From Hymenobacter sediminicola (GTDB lineage: Bacteria > Bacteroidota > Bacteroidia > Cytophagales > Hymenobacteraceae): a DNA stretch of 64,000 nt. Both the position numbers and the translations under genes were made by a program. Below the pieces are notes generated by a model. That model did no database searches. It was not told where the DNA came from and was given only the letters and a program-made list of their open reading frames with translations. This document shows, piece after piece, positions 31,252 to 39,687 of the stretch. Each line of letters starts with the position of its first letter. Position 1 is the first letter of the stretch. The stretch lies in contig NZ_CP060202.1 of NCBI RefSeq assembly GCF_014250515.1, forward strand, positions 2,415,001 to 2,479,000, read 5' to 3'.

Positions 31252-33708
31252 GTGCACACACGCTTTTCTACCAGCTTTCTGGGCTGGATATGGCACCTCT
31301 CAGTAGCGCTGCTTTTTTTGCCTCAGGTTTCTGCTGCCCAGATACCTGCTGCTCCAATTCCGGGAGTGGTGCGCTCAGCCGCAGGCCTTCCCCTGGACTA
31401 CGCTACCATCATATTGCACCGTGCCACCGATTCCGTGGCCGTTAAGACCGAATTCAGCGACGCGGAAGGCAAGTTTCTGCTCACACCGCCTGTCGCGGGC
31501 CGCTACCTGTTGTCGGTGCTGCATATTGGCTACCGGCAAGCCTGGGTGGGGCCGCTGGAAACCAGTGCCGCCGTGGGCCAGGTGGTGGTCATCACGCTGA
31601 CGCCCAGCGCGGCTCAGCAACTGCGCGGCGTGACCGTGACGGCGCAAAAACCGGCTTTTGAACGCCTACCCGACCGTACGATTGTGCATGTGGAAGGCAG
31701 CACGCTGGCCGCTGGCAACACAGTGCTGGATGTGCTGAGCCGGGCACCGGGCGTGACGGTTGGCGGCAACGACAACCTAAGCCTGCGCGGCAAGCAGGGC
31801 GTACTGGTGCTTATTGATGGCAAGCGGGTGCCCATGACCGGCGTGGAACTGGCCTCGATGCTGCGCGCCCTACCTGCCGAACAGGTGCGCACGATTGAGT
31901 TGATTACGAACCCTCCCGCCAAATACGACGCCCAGGGCGGCGCCGGCATTATTGCCATCAACCTCAAGAAGGACCAGCGCCTAGGCACCAATGGCAGCGT
32001 GAATGCCAGCTACGGCCGAGGCCACTACGGCAAGCACACTTCCGGCCTTTCCCTGAATCACCGTAGTGCCAGCCTCAACCTCTACGGCTCCTACGCCTAC
32101 ACAGACCGCCGCAACTTCCAGAACCTGACCTTCAACCGCCGCTATCTGCAGGACGGGCAGGTGCAAATCAGTAGTCAGCAGCTCAATGAGATGCGCAACC
32201 ACCTGCAGTCGCACACTTGGAAGGCTGGGATGGAATACACTGCAAGCAAACGAACCACGCTGGGCGCCATGCTCAGCGGGCTGGCCAGCAACTCGCCGTG
32301 GGAAGGCACCAACGCATCGGAGTTCTTTAATGCACAAGGCGCATCTACTACCCGCTACAGTTCCTGGAACCTGCGCAACCTGCGCACGCCCAACATAGCC
32401 GGCAACCTCACGCTGCGCCACACCTTCCGCCCCGACTCGGTGGGCACGCCGGAGCTGACCGCCGACGCCGATATGGCCCGCTATGGCATCACGCGGCTAC
32501 TGAATCTAGCTACCTCCTATACCTTACCAACCCGTACGCCAACCTCTCTTCTTGGCACACACGACGGCACACTTACCATTCAGTCGGTGAAGGCCGACTA
32601 CGTGCGGCCGTTGCCGCGGGGCCTGCGCCTAGAAGCCGGCGCCAAGTCCAGCTGGGTGCAGTCAGACAACAGTGTGGTGTTCTACCGAACCGAAAACGGT
32701 GCTACGTACCTCGATACCAACCAGTCGAACGAGTTTCGCTACGATGAGAACATCAACGCGGCTTACCTGAGCCTGACCCGCCCCCGCCCCACCCTGACAC
32801 TGACTGCCGGCCTGCGCGCCGAGCAGACCAACGCCACCGGCCGGCAAGTTATCGGCAACGAAAATTTCGACCGGCACTACTTCCAGCTATTCCCGAACCT
32901 GAGCCTGAGCCGGACGCTTTCGGAGAAGCATTCGGTGGGGTTTTCGCTGAGCCGCCGCCTCGACCGGCCCACTTACAACCAGCTCAACCCTTTCCGCTCT
33001 TTCGTGGATGCCACTTCTTACCGCGCCGGCAACCCGTATCTGTTGCCCCAAACCAATTACAGCGCCGAGCTGACTCATACCTGGCGCCAGAAATATACCA
33101 CCGGCCTGAGCTACGCCCACGCCCGCCAGCCCATAGTAAGCGTGTATCTGGCGCAGCCCACCCTGCTGGTAGCCGCCACCGATGTAAACCTGCGCACCCG
33201 CCACTACTACGCCTTCACGCTTACGGCCCCGCTGGCGCCCACTAAATGGTGGCAGCTCTACGCCGATGCCGAGTTGTTCTTCATCTACTTCGAGGGCAAC
33301 CTAGGCGACACAGCCCCACCCGCCGGCCAGCCGGGCGCTATTCTGAATGCCAACAGCACATTTACGCTGGGCAAGGGCTGGACCGCCGACCTCAATGGCA
33401 GCTACCATTCCCGGGAGCGGTATGCGTTTCAGGTAGTGAATGCCTTCGGGCAGGTGGGCATAGGCATCCAGAAAAGCCTTTTCGACGGCCGCGCCACACT
33501 GCGGGCCAATGCCACCGACCTGCTCTATACCGCCCCGGTGCAGGCCACCTCCCGCTACGTAGCCTTCGAGGAAACCTTCCGCTCCACGCAGGACACCCGC
33601 GTGGCTACCCTGGCCTTCACCTACCGGTTCGGCAGCAACGAGGTGGCACCGGCCCGCAAGCGCGCCACTGGCGCCGAGGACGAAAAGCGCCGCGCCATCA
33701 GTCAGTAA
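31252..33708 (+). CDS. TonB-dependent-receptor-like outer-membrane beta-barrel protein, copy 1
   Basis: From GTG 31252 this is 818 residues with a signal peptide ending near VSAAQ; a TTG at 31195 would give an overlong signal. The order is a carboxypeptidase-regulatory-like domain (GVVRSAAGLPLDYATIILHR), a plug domain (LSLRGKQGVLVLIDGKR, ITNPPAKYDAQGGAGIIAI) and a long beta-barrel ending SFRSTQDTRVATLAFTYRFG. A charged tail follows. Such proteins import large ligands or act as barrel-only receptors. It is clearly paralogous to the gene at 34625, and a MarR gene lies between them. The ligand is unknown. Confidence 0.85.
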   Translation: MHTRFSTSFLGWIWHLSVALLFLPQVSAAQIPAAPIPGVVRSAAGLPLDYATIILHRATDSVAVKTEFSDAEGKFLLTPPVAGRYLLSVLHIGYRQAWVGPLETSAAVGQVVVITLTPSAAQQLRGVTVTAQKPAFERLPDRTIVHVEGSTLAAGNTVLDVLSRAPGVTVGGNDNLSLRGKQGVLVLIDGKRVPMTGVELASMLRALPAEQVRTIELITNPPAKYDAQGGAGIIAINLKKDQRLGTNGSVNASYGRGHYGKHTSGLSLNHRSASLNLYGSYAYTDRRNFQNLTFNRRYLQDGQVQISSQQLNEMRNHLQSHTWKAGMEYTASKRTTLGAMLSGLASNSPWEGTNASEFFNAQGASTTRYSSWNLRNLRTPNIAGNLTLRHTFRPDSVGTPELTADADMARYGITRLLNLATSYTLPTRTPTSLLGTHDGTLTIQSVKADYVRPLPRGLRLEAGAKSSWVQSDNSVVFYRTENGATYLDTNQSNEFRYDENINAAYLSLTRPRPTLTLTAGLRAEQTNATGRQVIGNENFDRHYFQLFPNLSLSRTLSEKHSVGFSLSRRLDRPTYNQLNPFRSFVDATSYRAGNPYLLPQTNYSAELTHTWRQKYTTGLSYAHARQPIVSVYLAQPTLLVAATDVNLRTRHYYAFTLTAPLAPTKWWQLYADAELFFIYFEGNLGDTAPPAGQPGAILNANSTFTLGKGWTADLNGSYHSRERYAFQVVNAFGQVGIGIQKSLFDGRATLRANATDLLYTAPVQATSRYVAFEETFRSTQDTRVATLAFTYRFGSNEVAPARKRATGAEDEKRRAISQ

Positions 33709-33729
33709 CCTTCGAATTGCTGCCACTAT

Positions 33730-33766
33730 ATCCGGCGTCCGATGTATTGGGCGCCGGATTTTTTAT
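33730..33766 (+). terminator. Terminator after receptor copy 1
   Basis: ATCCGGCG and CGCCGGAT arms with a 14-base loop, followed by TTTTTTATT. Confidence 0.75.
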
Positions 33767-33859
33767 TGGGTACTCCACAGCCATTAACCACGGATTACCA
33801 GACTGAGTCGGCAGAGTGCACAGCATCTCCAACATTTTTTACTCAGCAAAGCAACTTCA

Positions 33860-33871
33860 ATGATATATCAT
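33860..33871. promoter_or_regulatory. Palindrome before the MarR gene, possible operator
   Basis: The perfect palindrome ATGATATATCAT lies 35 bases upstream of the MarR start, with a related half (GGATATCAT) about 20 bases on. It could be an autoregulatory site, though it differs from the TACGAA palindromes at 34425-34464. Confidence 0.35.
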
Positions 33872-33905
33872 ACATCTATAGGATATCATTCCTGAAATTC
33901 CCTTT

Positions 33906-34346
33906 ATGCTCTCCAGTGTCATCTTTTACTCGCTCGATAAGGCCATCCGGCAGTACCGGAAGCTGGCGCAAGCCAACATCGACCGGGCCGGTATTGCTAT
34001 TACCATCGACCAGTGGCTGGTGCTACGCGTGATTCAGGAGCACGACGACCTCACCCAGGCCGACATTGCCGACCGGGTTTTCAAAGACCAGGCCTCGGTA
34101 GCGCGCATGATCAGTCTGCTGACCAAGCGCGGCCTGCTAGTGGCGGTGCCTCTGCCCTCCGATGGCCGCCGCAGCCAGCTCCGCGTGACCAAGGAAGGCG
34201 AGCAGGTACTGAGTGATGTGCAGCCAGTGGTGCTCAACAACCGCAGCTTAGCACTGAAGGGCCTCTCTGAAGACGACCTAACCCTATTGCGCAACATGCT
34301 GGAACGCATCTACCTGAATTGCAGCGCACGGGCCCCTACTTCCTAG
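33906..34346 (+). CDS. MarR-family transcriptional regulator
   Basis: This 146-residue winged-helix dimer regulator has the expected order: an N-terminal dimer helix, helix-turn-helix (LTQADIADRVFKDQASVARMISLLTKRGLL) and the wing with the conserved Asp-Gly-Arg (VPLPSDGRRSQLRVTKEG). A C-terminal dimer helix follows. MarR proteins usually repress nearby genes until a small ligand binds. Its position between two paralogous receptors, and the two palindromes just upstream of the second receptor, suggest that it controls one or both. The regulatory link is inferred. Confidence 0.9.
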   Translation: MLSSVIFYSLDKAIRQYRKLAQANIDRAGIAITIDQWLVLRVIQEHDDLTQADIADRVFKDQASVARMISLLTKRGLLVAVPLPSDGRRSQLRVTKEGEQVLSDVQPVVLNNRSLALKGLSEDDLTLLRNMLERIYLNCSARAPTS

Positions 34347-34424
34347 TAGTTACTTCACTCTCTGTCAGCCTCAAGAATCACCTGTTGGTAGCACTTGATA
34401 AATAGTAAAAACAAAATTTGCTTC

Positions 34425-34440
34425 TACGAAAACATTCGTA
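34425..34440. promoter_or_regulatory. Putative MarR operator O1
   Basis: A 6-4-6 inverted repeat, TACGAA-AACA-TTCGTA. Its centre is 24 bp from that of the matching site at 34449-34464, so both would face the same side of the helix within about two turns. Confidence 0.55.
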
Positions 34441-34448
34441 TATAATTG

Positions 34449-34464
34449 TACGAACAAATTCGTA
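34449..34464. promoter_or_regulatory. Putative MarR operator O2
   Basis: A 6-4-6 inverted repeat, TACGAA-CAAA-TTCGTA, with arms identical to O1. It lies about 160 bases upstream of the second receptor start. Confidence 0.55.
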
Positions 34465-34624
34465 GACACATCGAATTCTTCCTGCATCTGCTGACGAGCA
34501 GCGTAGGAAGTTCCATTCCAAGCTCGCTGCTCCGGCCTTTCGGCCGCCTCTGCTACTCCGCTACCGTCTTCTAGCAGCTCATCCTTCCTTTCCTTCTTTT
34601 CACTAGCGACACGTCGTCTGGCTC

Positions 34625-37114
34625 ATGAAAACCCTACTTACTCGGCTGCTTGGGCGGCTGGCCTTCCTTGTTATTGCTTTTCCGGTAGCTGTCTTTCCTG
34701 CGCACTACGCGGCGGCACAAGCTACCGGCGCGGTTCGCGGTTCGGTACAGGATGCTACGGGCAAGCCACTGGAGTTTGCTACGCTCACGCTGCATCGGGC
34801 CACCGATTCGGTAGTTGTAAAATCGGAGTTCAGCGACGAAAAAGGAGCGTTCCGGCTAGGTCCGGTAGCAGCCGGACGCTATCTGGTACTGGCCTCACAA
34901 GTAGGATTTGTGCGGCGCTGGAGCGCACCGGTAGAAGTGGCCGGCAGCGACGTGAGCCTACCGCCTCTCGCGCTGACAGCCAGCGGGGCCACTACCCTGA
35001 AGGAAGTGACAGTAGTAGGCCAGAAACCACTGTTTGAGCGCCTCGCCGACCGTACCGTGGTGAATGTGGAAGGTAGCACGCTGGCAGCGGGGGCCTCGTC
35101 GCTGGAGGTGCTGGGCCGTTCGCCGGGTGTGACGGTAGACGGCAACGACAACCTGGCCCTACGTGGCCGCCAAGGCGTGCTCGTGCTCATTGACGGCAAG
35201 CGCCAGCCCATGACGGGCACTGAACTGGCCGACTACTTGCGCGCCCTTCCCGCCGACCAAGTGAAGAATATTGAGCTGATAACGAACCCACCAGCGAAAT
35301 ACGACGCCCAGGGTAGTGCTGGCATTATTGCCATCAACCTTAAAAAGGACCAGCGCCTAGGCACCAACGGCACTCTCAATGCCAGCTACGGACGGGGGCA
35401 GTCCAGCGTTGATAAATACACAACGGGCCTTTCGCTCAACCACCGCCGCAAGGGCCTGAACCTGTTTGGGAGCTACACCTACGCCGACCGGGAGAACTTT
35501 GGGGACCTAATGATTCACCGGGACTTTTTCAGCTATCCGGACGGGCAGCGCACTTTCACGGGCAGCACCGAGCAGGACAACTTCAGCAAAGGGCGCGGCC
35601 GTTCCCACACCTGGAAAGCCGGCCTCGACTACGACCTGACCGAACGGACAGTGCTGGGCGCAACAGTAAGCGGCGTGAACTTTCGGTTCAACCAAGATGG
35701 CACCAACAACTCCGATCAGCTGGCCGCAAACAACAGCCTGCAGCGCCAGTATCAGTCGCTGAACACGCGCAGCATTGTGGCGCCCAACGTGGCCGGCAAT
35801 CTAAACTTTCGCCATACATTCAAAGCCGATTCGGTGGGGCCGCGCGAGCTAACGGCCGACGCCGATGTGGCGCGCTACGACGCACGCCGCCTGCAGCAGC
35901 TGAATACGACTTACACCTTCCCCATTGATTCCCTCGATTTCCTCGACAGCAACCAGCACGGCCAGCTCGACATCTGGTCGGTGAAGGCAGACTACACGCA
36001 GTTGCTGAGCAAGCGCCTGACGATGGAAGCCGGCGGCAAAGTAAGCTGGGTGACGTCGGACAATGATCTGCTGTTCCGGATTCCGGGGCCGGACGGAGTA
36101 GGACTGGTGCGCGACGCCCGCCGCTCCAACCGCTTTCTGTACGACGAGAACATCAACGCAGGCTATGTAAATTTCAACTACACCAAGCCGGGTTGGACGC
36201 TGCAGGCCGGCCTGCGGGGCGAACAAACCAAGGCCACCGGCGTGCCCGAAGACCCAGACCAAGGCTTCGACCGCAACTACTTTCAGCTGTTTCCGAGCGC
36301 GGCAGTGAAGCGGGAGTTTTCTAAAACGCACGAGGTTTCTCTGTCCTTGAGCCGCCGCATCGACCGGCCGTCCTATGGACAGCTCAACCCATTCAAATCC
36401 TACATCGACGCAACAACTTATGGTGCCGGCAACCCCGATCTGCTGCCCCAGACGAGCTACAACTTTGAGCTTACGCACACTTTTCGCCAGAAATACAGCC
36501 TCGGGCTGAGCTACAGTGTCACGACTAACCCCATTATCGGGACGGTGCAGCCGGCACCGGAAGGTGGCCGGGCCGTCGTCTCAACGAACCAGAACTTAGG
36601 GCAGCAGCAGTACACGGCCCTCACCCTAACTGCTCCGCTGGAACTGGCCAAGTGGTGGAGCATGACCAATAACTTGGTGGTGTATTACAACCACTTCACC
36701 GGTGACCTGGCTGGCACGCGCCTCAATGCGGGCAAAGCGGCATATAACGTCAACAGCACTAGCTCTTTCACCATTGGCAAAGGCTGGAGCGCCGACCTAA
36801 CTGCTTTCTACCAGTCGCCGGAAGTGTATGGTTTTTTTCAGGTGCGGCCACAGGGCCAGGTAACGGCCGGAGTTCAGAAGACGGTGTGGGACCGGAAGGG
36901 CACTCTAAAGCTGAACATGACGGATATCTTCTTCACCGACTATGTGCGTGCTACTTCCTCCTATGAGAACTATGTGGAGCGCTTCAATCAGCGCCGCGAC
37001 TCCCGCGTAGCAACTCTTTCGTTCAGCTACCGCATCGGCAACGACAAGGTAGCACCTACCAAGCGCCGCTCAGGCGGAGCTGAGGAAGAGAAACGCCGTG
37101 CTGGCGGATCATAG
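34625..37114 (+). CDS. TonB-dependent-receptor-like outer-membrane beta-barrel protein, copy 2
   Basis: This 829-residue paralogue of the gene at 31252 has the same layout: signal peptide (GRLAFLVIAFPVAVFPAHYAAAQ), carboxypeptidase-regulatory-like domain (GSVQDATGKPLEFATLTLHR), plug (LALRGRQGVLVLIDGKR, ITNPPAKYDAQGSAGIIAI) and barrel. Both copies end in a similar charged tail (GGAEEEKRRAGGS here, GAEDEKRRAISQ in copy 1). The plug regions are nearly identical, while barrel loops differ, which suggests different ligands. Two palindromic sites at 34425-34464 lie in its leader region, and a terminator follows at 37131. Confidence 0.86.
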   Translation: MKTLLTRLLGRLAFLVIAFPVAVFPAHYAAAQATGAVRGSVQDATGKPLEFATLTLHRATDSVVVKSEFSDEKGAFRLGPVAAGRYLVLASQVGFVRRWSAPVEVAGSDVSLPPLALTASGATTLKEVTVVGQKPLFERLADRTVVNVEGSTLAAGASSLEVLGRSPGVTVDGNDNLALRGRQGVLVLIDGKRQPMTGTELADYLRALPADQVKNIELITNPPAKYDAQGSAGIIAINLKKDQRLGTNGTLNASYGRGQSSVDKYTTGLSLNHRRKGLNLFGSYTYADRENFGDLMIHRDFFSYPDGQRTFTGSTEQDNFSKGRGRSHTWKAGLDYDLTERTVLGATVSGVNFRFNQDGTNNSDQLAANNSLQRQYQSLNTRSIVAPNVAGNLNFRHTFKADSVGPRELTADADVARYDARRLQQLNTTYTFPIDSLDFLDSNQHGQLDIWSVKADYTQLLSKRLTMEAGGKVSWVTSDNDLLFRIPGPDGVGLVRDARRSNRFLYDENINAGYVNFNYTKPGWTLQAGLRGEQTKATGVPEDPDQGFDRNYFQLFPSAAVKREFSKTHEVSLSLSRRIDRPSYGQLNPFKSYIDATTYGAGNPDLLPQTSYNFELTHTFRQKYSLGLSYSVTTNPIIGTVQPAPEGGRAVVSTNQNLGQQQYTALTLTAPLELAKWWSMTNNLVVYYNHFTGDLAGTRLNAGKAAYNVNSTSSFTIGKGWSADLTAFYQSPEVYGFFQVRPQGQVTAGVQKTVWDRKGTLKLNMTDIFFTDYVRATSSYENYVERFNQRRDSRVATLSFSYRIGNDKVAPTKRRSGGAEEEKRRAGGS

Positions 37115-37130
37115 CCAGCCTGCTCTGCGC

Positions 37131-37167
37131 AAAAAAAGCGGCAGCCAGGTAGGCTGGCGCTTTTTTT
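37131..37167 (+). terminator. Terminator after receptor copy 2
   Basis: AAAAAAAGCG...AGCCA pairs with TGGCT...CGCTTTTTTT around a short loop, followed by the T-run. Confidence 0.7.
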
Positions 37168-37252
37168 ATGCGTGTTGCGGCCGGCCGGACGCTACTGATG
37201 TGGGCATAAAGCAGGACCTTTGCTCGTCTTCCTTTGTAGTTCGCGCCGAGTG

Positions 37253-37969
37253 GCCAATTCCTATTTCCAGTTCAAGCAGTTCCGCATCGAGCAGGGTGAG
37301 TGCGCCATGAAGGTGAGCACCGATGCCTGCGTACTGGGTGCCGCCGCCGACATTGAGGAGGCGCAGCGCATACTGGACATCGGTACCGGCACCGGGCTGC
37401 TGGCCCTGATGGCCGCCAAACGCAACACAAGCGCCCGGATAGAAGCCGTGGAACTGGAGCTGGCAGCGGCAGCCCAAGCGGCGGCCAATTTCGCGGCCAG
37501 CCCCTGGGCTGCGCGCCTTACGCTGCATGCGCAGCCACTGGCACGTTTCGCCGCCACTTGTCCGGCGCCCTTCGACCATATTCTCTGCAACCCGCCCTTC
37601 TTCCGCCACTCGCTCCGCTCCCCCAATGCGCAGCGGACCACTGCCCGCCACACCGCCGACGATACGCTTTCCTTCCCCGAATTAGCCCGCTTCGCGTCTG
37701 ATTTTCTAACACCTGTCGGGCGTCTCACGGTACTGCTCCCACCACCGGAAATGCGGCACTTCGAGGAAGCTGCGGCTCAGGCCGGTTTGTGGCCGCTAAC
37801 AAGGCTGGTGCTCCAGCACCGCGCCGGCAGTAAGCCGCTACGCCATATCACAGCTTTTTCGTGGCAAAAGCAGCCGGCTCAGCAGCATGACCTGTTGGTA
37901 AAAGATGACGTGGAGGAATACTCAGCAGCGTTTCGGACGTTGCTACAGGATTTTTACCTAGCGTTTTAG
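37253..37969 (+). CDS. trmN6: tRNA1(Val) (adenine(37)-N6)-methyltransferase-like protein
   Basis: Taken from GTG 37253 this is 238 residues beginning MANSYFQFKQFRIEQGECAM, which matches the family's usual N-terminus. The TTG frame at 37220 would begin too early. The SAM-binding motif I is ILDIGTGTGLLALMAA, and the amino-methyltransferase motif IV is DHILCNPPFF, for N6-methylation of adenine. The expected target is A37 of tRNA1(Val), by family. The gene converges on the ABC transporter ATPase, with 25 bases between stops. Confidence 0.87.
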   Translation, partial: ANSYFQFKQFRIEQGECAMKVSTDACVLGAAADIEEAQRILDIGTGTGLLALMAAKRNTSARIEAVELELAAAAQAAANFAASPWAARLTLHAQPLARFAATCPAPFDHILCNPPFFRHSLRSPNAQRTTARHTADDTLSFPELARFASDFLTPVGRLTVLLPPPEMRHFEEAAAQAGLWPLTRLVLQHRAGSKPLRHITAFSWQKQPAQQHDLLVKDDVEEYSAAFRTLLQDFYLAF

Positions 37970-37994
37970 TAGAGAATCCTCCGGTATTTGCCCG

Positions 37995-38693
37995 TTACAG
38001 TGGCAGCAAGCGTTGTACCTGCGCCAGCTTATTCTGGTAGAAACCGTCGAGCAGGTCGGCCTGCACCTGGCCAAACTCGGCCGCCTGGTAGCGGCGGCGT
38101 ACGGTACCATCAGCCAATACTGTGAGTTCGTCGCAGAGTTCGGTGAGGGAGCCCAGCAAGTGCGAGGTCAGCAGAATACCGGTACCTTGCCCGCGTAGCC
38201 GCCGCAGTATTTCCATCAGTAGCAGGTTGGTGTTGAGGTCAAGGCCGTTGAAGGGCTCATCCAGGATAAGGTAGCGGAAGGGCTGCACGAGGAGCGCCAG
38301 AAGTGCCAGCTTCTTCTTCATGCCCGCCGAATACTCCTCGGCATATTGGTCGAGCGGCAGCTCCAGAAGCTGATTCCAGCCCTCAAAATCAACTAAGGCT
38401 CGGCCACGGGCCTGCAGCGTAAACTCTAGGTACTCGCGGCCAGTGAGGCGCGGATAGAAGTACGGCTCGTAGGGCAGCAGGCCTGTACACGGGCGAATAG
38501 ATAGGCCTGTAGTTTCGCGCACCGTGCCTTGGTAGTCATGGTACAGGCCGTAGAGGCAGTGCAGCAGCGTGGTTTTGCCGGCGCCATTAGCTCCCACCAA
38601 GCCATGCAGGGTACCAGGCCGCAGGTTCAGGCTGACATCGTGCAGCACATCGTGCGTGCCAAAAGCCTTGCGCAGGCCATTTACTTCAATCAT
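37995..38693 (-). CDS. ABC transporter ATP-binding protein
   Basis: From ATG 38693 (MIEVNGLRKAFGTHDVLHDV) this is 232 residues; the frame to 38792 would overlap the upstream gene further. Walker A is GLVGANGAGKTTLL, the ABC signature is EYSAGMKKKLALLALL, and Walker B is YLILDEPFNGLD. It pairs with the membrane protein gene just upstream, overlapping it by eight bases, so the two form one operon. The short signature and the permease type suggest an exporter-like ABC-2 system. The substrate is unknown. Confidence 0.92.
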   Translation of the reverse strand: MIEVNGLRKAFGTHDVLHDVSLNLRPGTLHGLVGANGAGKTTLLHCLYGLYHDYQGTVRETTGLSIRPCTGLLPYEPYFYPRLTGREYLEFTLQARGRALVDFEGWNQLLELPLDQYAEEYSAGMKKKLALLALLVQPFRYLILDEPFNGLDLNTNLLLMEILRRLRGQGTGILLTSHLLGSLTELCDELTVLADGTVRRRYQAAEFGQVQADLLDGFYQNKLAQVQRLLPL

Positions 38694-39630
38694 GGCGAAA
38701 GGTGGAAAGCCGCTGCCGGCTTTTCCAGATAAGTCCGAAAAAAGCCACCGCCAGCAACGCCGGATATACCGGATGGCCGGCCGCCAGCACACTCAGAGCC
38801 AGCACTGCACCCTGCGTGAGCCGTACCAGCAGCGCGCTGGGGTAGAAGGCATAGCGGGCCAGCACCACCATCGTGAGCAATGCAGTTCCCCAGAGCATAA
38901 GCAATACCGCACCATCCGGCCCGGCGGGGCCGCTACTAAGCAGCCAAGCAAAAGGAGCCGCTGTCAGGCTGAAATAGAGGAGCGCCAGCCCCACCCGCCG
39001 CCGCAGCCATGCGCTTGGCTGCCGAAGTGCAGGCAGTAACAGCTCCCAGGGTTCCGGCGTGCCGTAGAGAGAGGCAAAAAGCACTGTCCAGATGCCAAAT
39101 GCCACTGCCGGTGCCACCGAATACTGTTGCCACCATAAGGCCGTCCCCAGTAGCGCCAGCCACCACAGCCACGCACCAGTTTGCCGGAAGCCGCTAATCA
39201 GCTCCAACGCTTCGCTCCGCAGCAGGCTGCGCCGGTGCCGCGACGAAGTGTGGATCTGTGCAGCAGGTACCCAGGCACAAAATGGAGCAAGCCCTACAGT
39301 CAGCAGGCTAGCGCCTACCCTTCCGAACCCCAGCAGCGCACCAGCCGCCGGCAGGCTCCACAACGCATATTCGGCGGCCAGCCACCAGCGAAAACTAGGC
39401 GCGGCCAGGTGCAGGAAGGGCAGGTCGGAACGGCGACGGTGCTGGCTGAGTAGCAGTAGCACTACGAGCGGCGGCACCACCCATTGCCCGGCTGGATGCG
39501 GGGCCAATACGACGAAAGTTCGCGCTAGTGCTAGTAGCAGCATCGGCCCCAGCAGCACCATTCGCCACCACCCCAACTCCGCCAACAAGCGGCCCAGTAC
39601 ACGCAGCCGCAGCAATAGATAGGCAGTCAT
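38686..39630 (-). CDS. ABC-2-like transporter permease
   Basis: Read from ATG 39630 (MTAYLLLRLRVLGRLLAELG) this is 314 residues with about eight hydrophobic spans and few charged residues. Arg/Gln-rich loops such as SQHRRRSDLPFLHLA and HTSSRHRRSLLRSEALE would face the cytosol. No binding motifs are seen. Its end overlaps the ATPase gene start, so it is the expected membrane partner. The family assignment comes from context rather than sequence motifs. Confidence 0.75.
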   Translation of the reverse strand: MTAYLLLRLRVLGRLLAELGWWRMVLLGPMLLLALARTFVVLAPHPAGQWVVPPLVVLLLLSQHRRRSDLPFLHLAAPSFRWWLAAEYALWSLPAAGALLGFGRVGASLLTVGLAPFCAWVPAAQIHTSSRHRRSLLRSEALELISGFRQTGAWLWWLALLGTALWWQQYSVAPAVAFGIWTVLFASLYGTPEPWELLLPALRQPSAWLRRRVGLALLYFSLTAAPFAWLLSSGPAGPDGAVLLMLWGTALLTMVVLARYAFYPSALLVRLTQGAVLALSVLAAGHPVYPALLAVAFFGLIWKSRQRLSTFRHD

Positions 39631-39687
39631 AGGTTTGGGAAGCAAGCAGAGCCTGCACAACGCCGAAACACGCTTTTTCGTCTGGAT

